A stretch of DNA of 64,000 nucleotides. Source: Ophiocordyceps camponoti-saundersi (nom. inval.). Its lineage: Eukaryota; Ascomycota; Sordariomycetes; Hypocreales; Ophiocordycipitaceae. The position numbers were made by a program, and so were the translations under genes. Location: positions 1 through 64,000 of the forward strand of contig PDHQ01000026.1 in the NCBI GenBank assembly GCA_003339415.1, in the 5' to 3' direction. A model generated the notes under the pieces. It did no database searches and was not told where the DNA came from. It saw nothing but the letters and a program-made list of their open reading frames with translations. Shown one piece after another: positions 21,534 through 33,845 of the stretch. Each line of letters opens with the position of its first letter. Positions within the stretch are counted from its first letter, which is position 1.

Positions 21534-22727
21534 ATGCGCTTCAACAGCTTTGGTACTCTAGCTGGCCTAGGCCTGGCCATGATCAGCGGCGCTGCCTGCG
21601 AGCCTGTCCTTTGGTGCTACGCTCAATACTCGGACAAGGTTGACACGAGCATCGACTACAGCAAGTGTACGAATGTTCTCGTCGCCTTTGGAATCCCGCA
21701 ACCGGACGCGGCTATAAAGATAGAAGCGGAAGATAAACTGAAAGACTTTGTCAAGATGGTTCAGAAGCAAGGTCCGAAAGTATCCGTCTCGCTCGGAGGA
21801 TGGACTGGCTCCGGTAACTTCTCGACTCTCGTCAAGGAGGAAGATCGCGAAAAGTTCAAGGACAAGATCGTGGATCTCGTCAAGTCGAAGGAGCTCGATG
21901 GAATAGATCTTGACTGGGAGTATCCAGGCAGAGACGGCAACTGCAACGTTGTCGATAAGGAAAACGACACGAAGAACTATCTTGAATTCCTCAACCTACT
22001 TCGCAAGAGCTTCAACGAGACGTTTCCCGATAGTCCAAAACTCATCACCATGGCAGTTCGAGTCGAACCGTTCGACGGTCCCGATGGACCGTTATCAGAC
22101 ATGTCCAAGTTCGCCGAAGTGACCGACTTCGCATTCGTGATGCAGTACGACTACACCGGTTCCTGGGCCGCAACATCCGGGCCCAACGCTCCGCTGGATT
22201 TCGAAGAGGGCAAGGGAAACCGATCTTTCAGGACGGCCATCAAGGCTTGGACGGATGCTAGATGGCCCAAGGAAAAGCTCGTGGCCGGCTTTGCCTTTTA
22301 CGGACGCTCGACTAAGCTGGACATTGAAGGTGACGACGTTCCTACGATTCAATACCAGAACCAATCCAAGACGGACTTCCCGAAAGGTGACAAGGAGGAT
22401 AAGGTTGAGGAGGACGCTTGTGCTAAGACGAAGCGCTTTTCGGGCGTTTGGAGATGGAAGCATCTGCTGGAAGAGGGCGTGCTGAAGGATCCTGTCACCG
22501 CCAACGAACCTTGGGTCAGGCAGTTTGACAACATCACTAAGACGCCTTGGTTGTTCAACAAAGAGACCAAGGTGTTTATCACGTATGATGATCCTGAGAG
22601 TATCAAGGAGAAGGTCCGGGTTGTGAATGAGGAGGGTCTTGCGGGGGGGATGATGTGGTCTCTTGATATGGACAAGGACAGTGTGTTGACGGATGCTATC
22701 AAGAATGATCTCGGGAAGACTGCTTGA
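21534..22727 (+). CDS. GH18 chitinase, secreted
   Basis: 397-residue protein starting at the ATG that gives a clear signal peptide (MRFNSFGTLAGLGLAMISGAA); the in-frame ATG at 21432 would add 34 residues ahead of it and is unlikely. Glycoside hydrolase family 18 motifs are present in order: VSVSLGGWTGSG (substrate-binding strand) and DGIDLDWEYPG, the DxxDxDxE catalytic motif with the proton-donor Glu. Later come MQYDYTGSW and the C-terminal GGMMWSLDMD tryptophan motif. It hydrolyses beta-1,4-GlcNAc polymers outside the cell, in wall remodelling or on insect/nematode chitin. No chitin-binding module is present. Intronless. N-glycosylation sequons occur. Confidence 0.95.
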   Translation: MRFNSFGTLAGLGLAMISGAACEPVLWCYAQYSDKVDTSIDYSKCTNVLVAFGIPQPDAAIKIEAEDKLKDFVKMVQKQGPKVSVSLGGWTGSGNFSTLVKEEDREKFKDKIVDLVKSKELDGIDLDWEYPGRDGNCNVVDKENDTKNYLEFLNLLRKSFNETFPDSPKLITMAVRVEPFDGPDGPLSDMSKFAEVTDFAFVMQYDYTGSWAATSGPNAPLDFEEGKGNRSFRTAIKAWTDARWPKEKLVAGFAFYGRSTKLDIEGDDVPTIQYQNQSKTDFPKGDKEDKVEEDACAKTKRFSGVWRWKHLLEEGVLKDPVTANEPWVRQFDNITKTPWLFNKETKVFITYDDPESIKEKVRVVNEEGLAGGMMWSLDMDKDSVLTDAIKNDLGKTA

Positions 22728-23862
22728 TGAAGAAAAGGATAGATGATATTGCGGCTTCAGCGCATAGAGTTGATGCTTCATGCTGTGATGTGATGACGAC
22801 TGCAGAGGCTGAGGTTGGTCCAATGACGGTGCTTCTACACTACGTGATATGTCTTGTCTTCAAAAGAGAAGACTCGGATCAGCCATAGACCCATGTTTGA
22901 GGCAGCAGATCACTCTTGAGGATGTCCATCTCTCATCATGTCGGTACATGGCTTGTCAACAGTAAAGATGCCTACATCTATCTTGCACGCCGTGATCGGA
23001 AGTACTCTCAATGACGTCTTACAGGTGAAAGGTGAGGGGTTCGAAGAAGTGCGAACGTCTCTTCTAATAGCCTTCATGCAAAACGAAGCCGGAAGCATGT
23101 CCCGGGCGACCGGCTTTCAACGATTGGATGCTTCCCGCCACAGCAGACAAGTTTACTTACATGCACTGCTTGAAAGGGAAGTCACTCAGCCTCTTCTTCT
23201 ATCTCAGACACAAGATAGGATTCTGTGCTTCAGAGACACCAGGAAGCCAGTCTTGAAGGTGAGAAAGTTATACGAACATGGCATAAAAGGGGGGAAACTG
23301 TACAACGCCTGTCATGCAACGATCATCAACCCGCGGCATACGTAGAGCGTGTAAAAGCTAGCCGGCAAATTGACGCTCATATAACCGTAGTCCGTAGAGA
23401 GCCGCAGAGTGATCAGGGCTTTGCATCTGTTTTTAGAGCTCTAGCTGCTTCACCATGGTTGCAACCTAGCTGAGCTGCTGCATTGACTTATGCTTGAAGG
23501 TCCATTAAGCTTCAGCTTCGATATAGCCTTCCCTTTTCTCTCTTTTTCTTTTCTCTCTTTCGACTTGTCTACAGTGCTGTCAATGACGTCAAGATCGAAG
23601 CAATGGAGGCCTGGTAAAGGCGATGTGCCTTGAGTCGTTGTCAACATACGTGGCCCTACTGGGGACCAGAGCGAGATCACATCATGGGTATTGCAAGCGC
23701 CCTGTCATTAAAGATCATAATGCCATCAAAATAATGCTAGATATATGTCCAATGTATGAAGAGCAAACCATTTTGTGACCGTCCTCCCCAAACCTCACAA
23801 TATATGCCTCCCTCCCTACTCTCTCATCGCTCTTCGTCAACTCATCATGCATCAACAACACA
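22728..23862. other. Intergenic region, convergent 3' ends
   Basis: Lies between the 3' ends of the chitinase (plus) and the MFS gene (minus). Short open frames are present, but none has recognisable content or supporting splice or start context. I see no gene. Confidence 0.5.
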
Positions 23863-25532
23863 TCATCGTCTGTCCAACGACGAGTGAAGCTTATGCTGCT
23901 TGATAAAGGACACAAATACAAGAGCAAGTAAAGCCCAAACCAAGACTGTCAACCAGACGCAACGAAAAGCCGCAGAGAAAGACGCCACGACCCCTGCGCG
24001 CCATGTCGGCGGCACGTTGCGCAGCTGAGTGATGTCGTCTCGCAGCCGGCCAATGATGGTTGCGGCGTCCGGTTCGGTCCTGAAACGAGACCATAGCTGG
24101 CTATCGAGAGTGTTCTGGTAGATGGCCGACACGATGGTTATGCCGGCGGTGCTGCCGAGACTGCGGGCGAGGACTGGTAACGAAGTCGAGACGTTTAGTT
24201 TCACGTTCTCCCACCGAGACTGGGCGAAGAAGAAGTAGAAGAAGACTTACATGTGATGGACGTGACGACTGCCTGTTGCGAATGGTCGACAGCGGCGATA
24301 CAGGCAATCTGCGTGATGGAGAGCACCGCGCTGTATCCTCCTCCAATGAAGAAGAAGGCGGCCGTCGTCAAGGTAGCCGGCGTATGCTGACTCTGAAGAC
24401 ACAGCAGAAAGGCGCCGACGACCAGCATAAAGACGCTGGTGATGCCTAGACCGACAAACTTGCCAGTCCGTCTCATCAGATAGCCCCCGCAGAGGGCACC
24501 CGTGACCATGCCGACGGGAGAGGAGAGGGTTCTCAGCCCAGCGCTCGTCGCTGTCTCGCCGATGATTTGCAGGTACAGCGGGACGTAGAAGATGGCCGTG
24601 TTGGCGAGCATAGCGACGAGAAGGCTGGTGATGGAGGCGAAGAAGACGGTCCGATGTAGTAGCAGCTTCACCGGGATGATGGGCTGTCTGGCTCTGCTCT
24701 CCCACCAGAGAAAGGTTATGAAGAGTAGGAGAGAGAGGAGAAGACAGCTGATGGGTAGCGGATGAGCCCATGGAGTCAAGTTACCTCCCGCGTTGAGGCC
24801 GAAGACGAGGAGGACTAGGAAAGAAGAGGTGAGAAGGACGCCGAGAAAGTCGATTCTTGAGAGATGAGATCGATCTGACTGCTTCGGCGGCACCTTGACG
24901 AGAAGAGGCACAGCTATAGCAGCCAGTATAGACGGCGGAACCTGTATCAAGAAGGCAAGACGCCAGCCCAAGGCCGTATAGTCGTTCAGCAAGCCTCCCA
25001 AAACACCACCAAGCATACACCCAGTCCCGAACCAGAGGTTACCTATCCCACCGACGAGGCCACGCTGCCGCAGAGGTACGAGGTCAGAGGCTATAAAGGT
25101 CGCTATACTGAGCAGACCACCACCACCAACTCCAGCAACCACCCGACCTATAACCATAACATATTGATTCGTAGCCAAGCCGCAGATAAGATTCCCAACA
25201 GCGAAGACAACATTGCAGAAGACGAGGCCAGGACCGCGGCCGAAGATATCGGTAAGACGACCTGATAGAGGCTGACAGGCTGCCGTGGATATAAAGTATC
25301 CGGTAGCGAGCCAGGAGAATAAGCTGAGAGAGTGGAATTCGCTCGAGATGGGCGCCGACAGCGTAGCTATGATGGTGGAGTCGAGGGCGGATAGGAAGAC
25401 GCCGGACCAGGCGGTGGCCATGATGAGAGCTAGCTTGACGAATGAGACCTCTTTGACGATGACGGTCCTTTCCTCGTCTTGCTTGGGGAGGAGAGTCGTC
25501 GTCTCGCCATTTCTTTCATCGGGATGAGGCAT
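23863..25532 (-). CDS. MFS transporter, 14-TM DHA2 family (Vba/Fnx-like)
   Basis: Two exons, 25532-24251 and 24173-23863, joined across a 77-nt intron (GTAAGT...CCAG; phase 1), give about 530 residues. An acidic N-terminal tail is followed by many hydrophobic helices. Motifs seen: LDSTIIATLSAPI in TM1 (motif D1 of DHA2 proton antiporters), GRLTDIFGR in the loop 2-3 (motif A), and a GxLxGPxxGG-like motif C variant in GCMLGGVLGG. The closest remembered relatives are the fungal Vba/Fnx vacuolar basic amino-acid transporters and Azr1-like multidrug efflux pumps. The substrate cannot be told from sequence. No biosynthetic cluster adjoins it, which favours a vacuolar or general efflux role. Confidence 0.9.
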
Positions 25533-27139
25533 CTTTGCAGGGGACCTCAGGAATTCGACGACTCGGTTACTATGCTGTCGTCTTTTCTCCCCCGATCCCC
25601 CAGAAGAGATTCGAAGAGGTGAGGAACGGTAGTGGAGGAAGAGCAGCTTTCGTTCTTAATACGAGATGAAAGATGGTTTTTTTTTCCTTTTCTCTTCAGA
25701 AGCAAATTAGCCTGAAACAATCATGTCTCTCGGTCGAAGATTGCATGGACGGAGATGGCTCTGTGTGATGAGAATATATGTAGTAGAACCGTGGGATTCG
25801 GGGGGCTGATGAGAGACGCAGCAGAGAAGAGAAACACTGCGTTAACGGATGGGATGCTTTGTCTCAAGCCCTTCTTCAGTCGGTCTGATATCTTTCAGAC
25901 GAAGTTGTAGTTTCCCCCCCCCCAAAGAGATCTGAGAGAGAAAAAACCCTGCAGCAGAGGTTGCTTTTTGTTCAAGGGACTTGTCTGTTGTTTGTCTTAC
26001 ACTTGCATTGGTTTAGTTACACCCTCCTATGACCCTCCCCCCTCACACCCTCAGCTTCGCCACCGCATGTGTACCCGACATCGGACACCCTCGATGAACT
26101 CTGTAAGAAGTCAGAAGCTGATGCCGGCCATCCGAAAGCTTCTGTGGCCCCCCCGGTGATGATGATGGTGGTGGTGGTGGTGTGGCTACGTGTACGGTTA
26201 TGAATGTGTGGTTCCTCGGGCATAAAAAGAAAGGTCTGAGACTGTTCAGCGGAGTGCAGAGTTGACGAGGATCCTGATCCGTATCTTCTTTCTTTTTCCC
26301 TCTTATTATTGCTTTTTTCAGCTGGAGCCGGAGATGTCGGTAGAGGTAGGATCAGCAAATAGCCCCCCCCTAGTTGAGGTATGGTAACGCAGGTCATTGG
26401 CAGGTCAGAGCCAGATAGATGTGTCTGTGAGCAATCAAATGATAGACGGTGTTACGAACAGTAATACTCATTTCCATAGCCGGGCCCAAGTCCCAGTCCA
26501 TGTATTGTATGCTTCCTTTTTACTCCGTACATCCATCCCACCACTGCGGAGTAGGTTCAGCTCACCGGATGGATGGATATCTTTGCTCTCATCGTCTTTC
26601 TTTATCGACGGTATTACAATTGCTAACGGTTATGCTTGCTCCAACATCCCTTTCCCCCCTCCTCACGGCAAGCCCAGCCACCTCCTTCACGTATATGTAC
26701 GCCATGCTCCTCCAAACCGCCACAGCGCGACACTTCTTTCTTGTTTCCCCCATGTCTTGTCTTCATCAGAGACAAGCAGAGCAGCCTAAGTGAATACGAT
26801 GATTCAGGGTGGCGTCTGAGACGCGGCATGGCGAAAATGGGGGGGAAACAGACACCACGCCTTACCGCTCTGGCACAACCGGCTAAGAGTTTTAAACTAG
26901 GTGATGGATTCTCGACGGCGGCGTATATCGTGCTGGTGATTCCCTAGCAGCCGTGAGTTAGATGCTCAGGGTAGCATAGCAAGAAGTGAGTCTAGTAGAG
27001 CAGGTGTCTTGCTGAATACATACCACAACTCTCAAACCCTCACCAAGCTCCAAGAATGCGTTTGTCTCTGCCACCTCCCATGCCTCAAAAGACGAGCCTA
27101 TCTTCCACAAACAAAGACAAACAAGAGCGTCGAAGCGTG
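25533..27139. other. Intergenic region with simple repeats
   Basis: Divergent upstream DNA of the MFS gene and the small secreted protein gene. It contains poly-C near 25,914, (GGT)n near 26,163-26,183 and pyrimidine runs. No supported gene. Confidence 0.5.
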
Positions 27140-27147
27140 TATAAAAG
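27140..27147 (+). promoter_or_regulatory. TATA box of the small secreted protein gene
   Basis: TATAAAAG lies about 140 bases before the ATG, followed by a C/A-rich leader ending ACAAAAAACACC just before ATG, the usual arrangement for a strongly expressed fungal gene. Confidence 0.6.
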
Positions 27148-27288
27148 ATTGTTCTCCCCCCTTTTCACTGACTAGATCAACCTCATCATCTTTAACTACC
27201 ATTTAATCGCAAACCACTCGATCCAACTTCACCTCCCATCTCCAGACCCTCCATCACAACCTCGACACAGACAACAACAAAAAACACC

Positions 27289-27675
27289 ATGAAGATCACA
27301 TCCCTCCTCCCCCTCGCCCTCCTCGGCCTCACCGTCGCAAGCCCAATGCACCCGGGCGACCCCCAGCACGGCCTCGACAAAATCTACTCCCTCATCGAGT
27401 CGAAAACCCGAGAGCTGCAGGGCAAGATCGAAAGCCTCCCGCCCTCGACGCAAAAGGCGAACCTCCAGGTCAAGCTGCTGCCCCTCACACAACGCCTCAA
27501 CGAGGACGCCAAGAAGAAGAGCTTGAAAGGTCTCATTCGCGATGGCCTCTCCTTGCTTGGTATCGCCAAGGATAAGGGCCTCATGTCTCAGCTGAGTCAG
27601 AACGCTCAGGTTTATCCAGGCGCTGGGGTTAGTCAAGGAGCCCAAGTTTCTATAGAGGACGCCGAACAATCTTAG
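27289..27675 (+). CDS. Small secreted protein, 128 aa
   Basis: N-terminal signal peptide MKITSLLPLALLGLTVAS, with likely cleavage after Ser18. The mature part of about 110 residues is hydrophilic and helical and has no cysteine, unlike typical Cys-rich effectors. Repeated leucines at heptad-like spacing suggest an amphipathic helix bundle. Intronless. Strong context: TATA box, CA-rich leader and AAAAACACC before the ATG. No known domain. Possible effector-like or surface-active protein; function unknown. Confidence 0.75.
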   Translation: MKITSLLPLALLGLTVASPMHPGDPQHGLDKIYSLIESKTRELQGKIESLPPSTQKANLQVKLLPLTQRLNEDAKKKSLKGLIRDGLSLLGIAKDKGLMSQLSQNAQVYPGAGVSQGAQVSIEDAEQS

Positions 27676-27989
27676 CACGGAATGGAGAAGAAAAAAAAAA
27701 GAGAGAGACTTGTAAAGCGGTTTTTTTTGTGCCTCATTCTTATGATTTATCGTGACTATTCTCACCTTGCAGTTCCTCTAGTAACTGATTTGGCTTATGA
27801 GTCTGGTATCTCCATCATCCTCAAGTCATCTAGAATCTCCGGTCAACTTAGAAAACAATCATCACAACCAGCATCAAGCTTTACGGCCGAGATGAATCTC
27901 TTAGCAAACTTTTCCTATACACGGGATAAGCACCGTGCCTTCGCCCAACTCTTCCTCATCATGATCAACGTCCTTTAGTTGAGGAAAGG

Positions 27990-29106
27990 TGAGGGCCGTC
28001 TTGGTACTCAAGCTACTTATCCTACTCAACAACTTTTCCAGTTGCCATGCCGCGGTGGCAAAATCACGAAGTTCATGCCCTGAAAGCTGCGCCACCGCCA
28101 GGGTCAGACCACGTTCGGTGTGCTGATCGTATCCAAAGTTCCGTTGGCGATAATGACGTTCTGGGTTTTGTCGATATCGCCGTGTTGGAACCTGCCATGT
28201 TGAAAACGAGACTGGACTGCTTCCATTCGACGTCGATCGGGGCATTGATAGCCTTCTCGACATCCATTCGGTTGAACCAAGGTTCGATATCAGGTTCTCC
28301 AAGCAGCAACGGCTCGTAAATCGACAGACAGAACTCTTGGATGTGGTAAACGCCGAAGCCGCAAGCGTCTGAAACGTAGCGAAGTGTCTTCATTGTATGT
28401 TGGTTGGACTGGAAAAGGCTGCTGTGTTGGTCCGAGATATTGCCTCGCCATGTCGTCATCATTCTCAATGCTCGGTTCTCCTGGCGAGAAGCCGGTGTCA
28501 AGAGGTTGCTCGACCCAGACGACGTTGGTCAATTTATGCCAACTCCAAGGGTCCTTGATCGGTTTGTCTCCGCACGACATTTAAAGGAAGGGTCCATTCC
28601 CTTGCAATAGTCCGCAAAGAGAAGAACATTTGGGCTATTCGGATGTCGTCTCGTCAGCCGTGGACGTGAGGACTCGGGAGAGGGAGGGTCGGACGAGTAT
28701 GAAGTAATACTTACACCACCATTCAACCAGATGACAACCCCCATGTTTCTGGTTGACAGTAGGAAACAACCAAGGTAGAAAGATCCGTTGCCATGACTGT
28801 TGATCGGATGCAGGCCAGCATTCGACTCGCCAACACCGAAGTCATCATCAGGGATGGCCGTGCCATTGACAATGGATTCTAACACCTATTTCAGCACAGG
28901 CTCCCCTTTCATCCGAGAATAACTGGTGCTATCTCACTGCGGCTGTTTTTCGTTCAGAAACCGAGAGGTGCTCTGGTTGCGTCCAGGAGTAGCCGGTGGC
29001 GCGACCACTCTGGCTTGAATTCTTCACCTAGCCCTTCCGATTTGGAGGCTCTGGCTCTGCAGGCCGTCCAGAAAAGGACGAGAAAAGCTAATTGGAGCAG
29101 CTTCAT
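27990..29106 (-). pseudogene. Decayed S10 serine carboxypeptidase gene
   Basis: Starts with a good signal peptide (MKLLQLAFLVLFWTACRARA). S10 landmarks then appear in order but in shifting frames: RFLNEK, DDFGVGESNAGLHPI, VVIWLNGG followed by a GTAAGT intron, a degraded PGCSSL (PKCSSL), DPWSWHKLTNVVWVEQPL, and at the end GLTLAVAQLSGHELRDF with the catalytic His. There are stops (a TAG before VLESIVNG and a TAA where Trp is expected) and frameshifts. The stretch with the active-site Ser (GESYxG) and much of the middle is missing. Several changes are G-to-A on this strand, as mild RIP would produce. Ancestral function: secreted or vacuolar carboxypeptidase. Not functional now. Confidence 0.8.
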
Positions 29107-29792
29107 CTTGTTTTGGGCTTAGGTTGCCTTTTTCCAAGTGATGTCGTTGCCGGTGTATTTATACCAATTGCCGTGCAGCCGTCTTGAGGGCTCAGGCCCT
29201 ATTATAGGCTCTGTTGTGAACCACAGATAGGCTATTCCGAAGGTGTCAAAGGGAAAGGTGCATCGCAGAAGCAAACTGAGGTCAATCATGTGTGTTGCCC
29301 TGGGCTAGAAAGGAGCTTAGCACAGGAGAACAAGCATAAGCGTAGAAGAAGAGTGTGACGGAATCCGGCCGCCGGTGCCGAAGAAAAGAAGACAAGAAGA
29401 AGCAATCGACCGGGTACGGCAGCGAAGGGATCCGGCTATTACGGGTTCCATTGACTGATTGACCGTATGAAGGCTGCGGCGCCGTTGTCGGTCTCGGAAG
29501 GTCGAGTGTAAAGATCCGCGGCTTCTCAGACTCGCAGGTCCGAGTGTCGAATCGGGGTAAAGCAGTCGAAATTGCACAAGAGGCTCAGCACATGCCCACC
29601 AATGTTGCCATTCCCCTTTATCATATTAACTCTGACAGTCCCGAGGCCGATCATGACGAGCTAGGTAGCTCATTAGCTAGGTCATGCAAGAAAGGACTAT
29701 TATTCGCAAAAGATTAAAAGTTCCCGCGCTCCTCATTAAGAAATGTACATATGAGTTACCTGGTGATCCTGTTACGGCGGTTCCTACTTCGG
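29107..29792. other. Intergenic region
   Basis: Upstream of the carboxypeptidase relic and downstream of the NACHT gene. No gene or repeat seen. Confidence 0.5.
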
Positions 29793-32700
29793 TCACTTGT
29801 CCCGAACGCTCGAAATGCCCGAACATATACTTATTGTTCTGTCCATGATCCTCAGTCGAAGCGGCAGCTTCTCGAGATCAGCTGGAAGCCTTGAAATGTC
29901 GTAATCAGCATCCAGCAGGCGCTGGAGGAGTCGACGCCAATCTTTAGTTTTTGTTCGCCTAGTTTTGCCACCTCGACCAAGGAATATCTCAACCAGCCTC
30001 AGCCGGCCCTCGCCGAATTCTTGAGTGTATCTATGTTCCGGGAGCCTATATTCCATGAGCCGCGCTATGGCAAGATCCAGTGGCGTTCGACCGCGGTTAT
30101 CGAGCACGTTAACGTCCGCGCCCTGATCTAGAATCCAGGTCGCCGAAAGAGGGAATAACCAATGGATGGCATACCAGTTTCTCGTCGGAAAACGATGAAC
30201 CTCCTCAATGGGTTGGCCGTGGTGGAAGAGGAGCAAGAAGAACTGGTCAAGTATTGCATCAGAAGTGGAAAATTTAAGACTATGTCCGAAAGTGAGCATT
30301 TGCAGAAGTCTCTGAAAGCACTTCAACAGTGAGGATTCTCTCGAGATGCTGTATCCTTGCGATAGAATGAACTTGGTCATCTGTAGAAGATTGTCGGATA
30401 TTGTTCTCGGCAATTCATAGACAAATTGGATCGTGATCAAGCGTAAAAGAAAGTCGGGACATTTTTCAGGAGCAAAGGGCCAGGGTTCCTGATCCACAAG
30501 ATCCTCGAGGTAAAGACGAAGCCCCAACATGACAGCCAGTCCTATAGGCCTAGAAATGTTGAAAGCACTTTTCGCAAATCTTTCATATATGTTATCGGAA
30601 GAGTAATCCCGATACGTTTTATCATAATCGTAAGCCTGAAATAACTCATTGAGAGTTTCAATATGGTTTCTGGGGAAGCTGTTTAGAAACGTCCACCACC
30701 TTTGTCCTGTCATCTGCTCGGCCATAAGTCCATGATTTAAATCCCAAGGATGCTCACTCGGCTTTATCATTTTAGGCTTATGATCGGCCAGGAGCATTGA
30801 TTTGAAATGAAAAGTGTGGCCGTTTTCAGAGACGGTGCGGGACACTTCTGCAAGAAGGCGATCTCGGAAGTCCAACTTCACGATAAATTCGTATGCCGTC
30901 TGATGGATGAGCTGGACCTTATCGTCATCTCCGACTGACGCGAGCCCTCCGCTCCAATACAATATTTGTTTCCTGGCTTGAACCAAGGCTTCCTTCCTGT
31001 CAAAAAACTTGGCCTTTTGAAGGGCTTCTTGACACTCGATATATGTGTGGCAGTAGGAAATGAGAGTACTTCTGTAGAGATATTTCATTCCGAACTCTGC
31101 TGAGTAGCGGGCACGAATGAGTGCTTCTAAGAGGGCATACGTCCGCAATCGCTCGTTCCGTGGAATTCGCTGAATGATTAGATCGTAAAAATTCTCGAGT
31201 TCAGTAGGAAGACCGTTGACGAGTTTCATCAATGATTCGAGGGACGCAGAACTGCTCGACTTCCTCGCTATCTCTTCTGTGACGAGAGTAACCCACAGAA
31301 ATACCCCTGAAGCACGGCTGGCTATTTCATCAGCCAGCGGTCTGATAAAGGAGTTGTTAGTGAGGGTTGAAGCAAGGGTGCTGGTGCAGTAATGGCGTAT
31401 ATCATTTTGCGTGAAATCTTGGACGGCAAGATCAGGCCCTCCACCGAAAGCTTTGGCAAAGATGTCCCATGGTCGGCTAGAAAAGCAGATCCTGGTTCTT
31501 GTGAGAGATTCCGGCGGTCGCTCCTCGAGATACTTCAGAAAACGAAGAATTTGCTCAGGAGACCCGTCGAATTCATCAAGAGCGTCGATAAAGAAAGTTA
31601 TAGACAAGCGCACCAGGTCCTGATTCAATACTGTCCTTAGCACTTGTTCCATTCGCTCTCGTGTCCACCAAGCCCCGTTCGGCGTCGCTTCTGGCAAACT
31701 CGAGAGTATGTGGTTTATTATGGGTTTTGCGTTGTCTGAAGTCTGTAGATCCTTCAGGACTCGGCGCAAGACGTTTTGCATCAGGCCATTGAGAGACTTC
31801 TGTAGCGATGTTCCCCGAAAATTGAAGAAGAAGTCGACAGTGACTCTCGTTTCCGAAACCGAAAAGTCACGTCCATAATCCCGGATATGTGGATGTTTGA
31901 GGATGAACTTCATGAGCGTGGACTTTCCCGATCCTGGTTTGCCGTTTATCCAGAATACGCCTTCGTCCCCCCGAAGCCATGACATGAACTGCGCATTATC
32001 GAAGATCCATTCACACGTTGATTCGAATTGATTTGCGATCCCCTCGCGGCGAAGGTTTAGCTCAGGACTGGATAGAGAATCAATAAGCTCTGGTAGTGCA
32101 ATGCGACTATTAGAGAGTGACGTCTAGACATGCTCTAGTCATGGGAAAGTATACCTTGAAGTCGATAATGATCAGATTGGTCACCTTCAGCCAAGAGGTC
32201 TCCGCTTCCAGAAGCAACCGGTTCTCTAACAGGTGATGGAAAGCTGCTTTGATTGCTGCGGAATCCGCTTTGCAGACCACAATAGTCGCGCATTTCGTAT
32301 ACAATGGGCCGCAGGCGATAATCAGACCGAGTGAATTTCACTATGGTGGAGTGATTGCCTGTGACTGGAATAACTGTCTTCTGCTTCTTGGCATCTGTGA
32401 CTCTGTAGGCAGTGGCGGAACCAGGATCAACGAGGACAACTGGTAAGCCGGTCATTTTTCTCGTTTGACCCTGCATGCATTTCAGTCCACTTCATCTGTT
32501 CATGGGGTGTGTCTATGTATATGAGGAAAGGCTCACGTCAAAGGTGGGTGACACGTCCGTCTCATAAGCCCAGAGGAACCTTATATGCCTCATTTCTGCG
32601 ATCCCAGAGACCGATAACTCAAGCGAATGAAGATATCCGGATCTTCCGGAAAGTTTGGAAAGATCATCGACTATGTTTCTCACATGCTTGTCCTGGATCA

Positions 32701-33517
32701 ATGTGAGCAAGTGATTTTGTTCCATACCGAGGTTGGGTACGCCGAACATGACGGCTCCCGTAATTCTAGAGAACATGCGTTGTTCTGATAAATTATCCTC
32801 GGCACTGGCTAGTTTGCGCACGGCGCTCTTGAGAACGATGCCACCCAGACTGTGGGCTAAAAAAATGAGTGGTTTCGAGCTCTCGTCAAGACCATTGGCC
32901 TTCATCTGCGCAATCAGACACATGGCAAGATCTTCGATTCCCTGAAATGACTTGGAATTCAGAAGACCTGCTTCGTAACCGTAGAGTATGGCTCTGACGC
33001 CGGGTAACTCTTTGGGAACCTGATCTCTGATCCACATGAAGGTCTTGTCCTCGCCGCGGGGGGCCCATGATCCGAACGCATGGCCTGCAAGGCCCGAAAT
33101 GGCGATGCAGCTTCAGCACATCAGCTTAATGGCAGACCACGGGGGGCTTTATAAGGTCAAATACTCGGCAGAGAGATTTTCGTCCTGCACGTTATTAAGG
33201 GGAGTCATTCCCCAAAAATGATGATCGAGTATCAGTACGTGATCGTCATCTGAAAGGGAGACGGAAATTTGCCATTCCGCCTCGTCCGTGGTGGCACCAG
33301 CTAAGAAGGCGGGCGTTTCTTTGAACATGAGGGTCGCGACTCTCGTCGGCGGACTCTCCCATGGGACTAGAGTTGTGGCAAGTGAGTAGACGGTGATGGA
33401 GCTAGCTGGAACGCTGTCTGAGGCGCTAGCAACTAACGCTGCCAGCTCACTATAGGCGGTGATAGCGATTGGGATTTTGGATAAGCGAAAGACTGTCTTC
33501 GTCCATTGCGAAGCCAT
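29793..33517 (-). CDS. STAND (NLR-like) protein: alpha/beta-hydrolase, NACHT, ankyrin
   Basis: Exon 1 (33517-33165) encodes the leader FRLSKIPIAITAYSELAAL of a known fungal STAND subfamily. A 54-nt intron (GTATTT...GAAG) and exon 2 (33110-32537) give CIAISGLAGHAFGSW and the lipase-type nucleophile elbow LAHSLGG. A second intron (32536-32471) leads to exon 3, with GNHSTIVKF. The last ORF (from about 32100) has Walker A NGKPGSGKST, Walker B FFIDALDEF, the sensor motif FSSRPW, FLWVTLVTEEI (winged-helix region) and a C-terminal ankyrin-like unit (QGADVNVLDNRGRTPLDLA). The join between exon 3 and NACHT is unresolved: a frame change near 32,255-32,290 and a possible 31-nt intron at about 32,147-32,117. 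It could be one gene, two genes or a damaged allele. The expected role is non-self recognition and regulated cell death. Confidence 0.78.
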
Positions 33518-33845
33518 CGTCTTATACGGGAGGTTGATTGAGGTCGTAGCAAGTGGAGATACCCGCTTTTCGTCTCTGGGTGGACTAGCCGGGGGAGTGA
33601 TGACTCGATGAGTGAGGCTGAAGGAAATATCTGCGGATCAAAGCTCTTCCGCCCCCGAGGGCAAGTAGATCAGCAAAGAAGCCACCAGATTTTTTTCCTT
33701 ACATATATCTTCGTTCATGACATGATGGCCTCAAACATGACATGACACGATTCAAGTCATGACCGCGCACGCCCAGCATTCTGGTGCCATCGCTTGCGTC
33801 TCTGCCTTTTGAACACTACGACACATCTCCATCTTGCGTCAAATC
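33518..33845. promoter_or_regulatory. Shared divergent promoter region, NACHT gene / derlin
   Basis: 328 bases separate the two start codons. No clear TATA box. A direct CATGACATG-type repeat occurs at about 33,715-33,763 (ATGACATGA words repeated). Confidence 0.45.

Noticed and set aside
22938..23345. 135-codon plus-strand frame after the chitinase
   Set aside because: No recognisable composition or promoter; competing frames overlap; lies between convergent 3' ends.
25968..26793. Several overlapping frames of 60-130 codons between the MFS gene and the small secreted protein
   Set aside because: Low-complexity translations, multiple equal frames on both strands, no splice or domain support.
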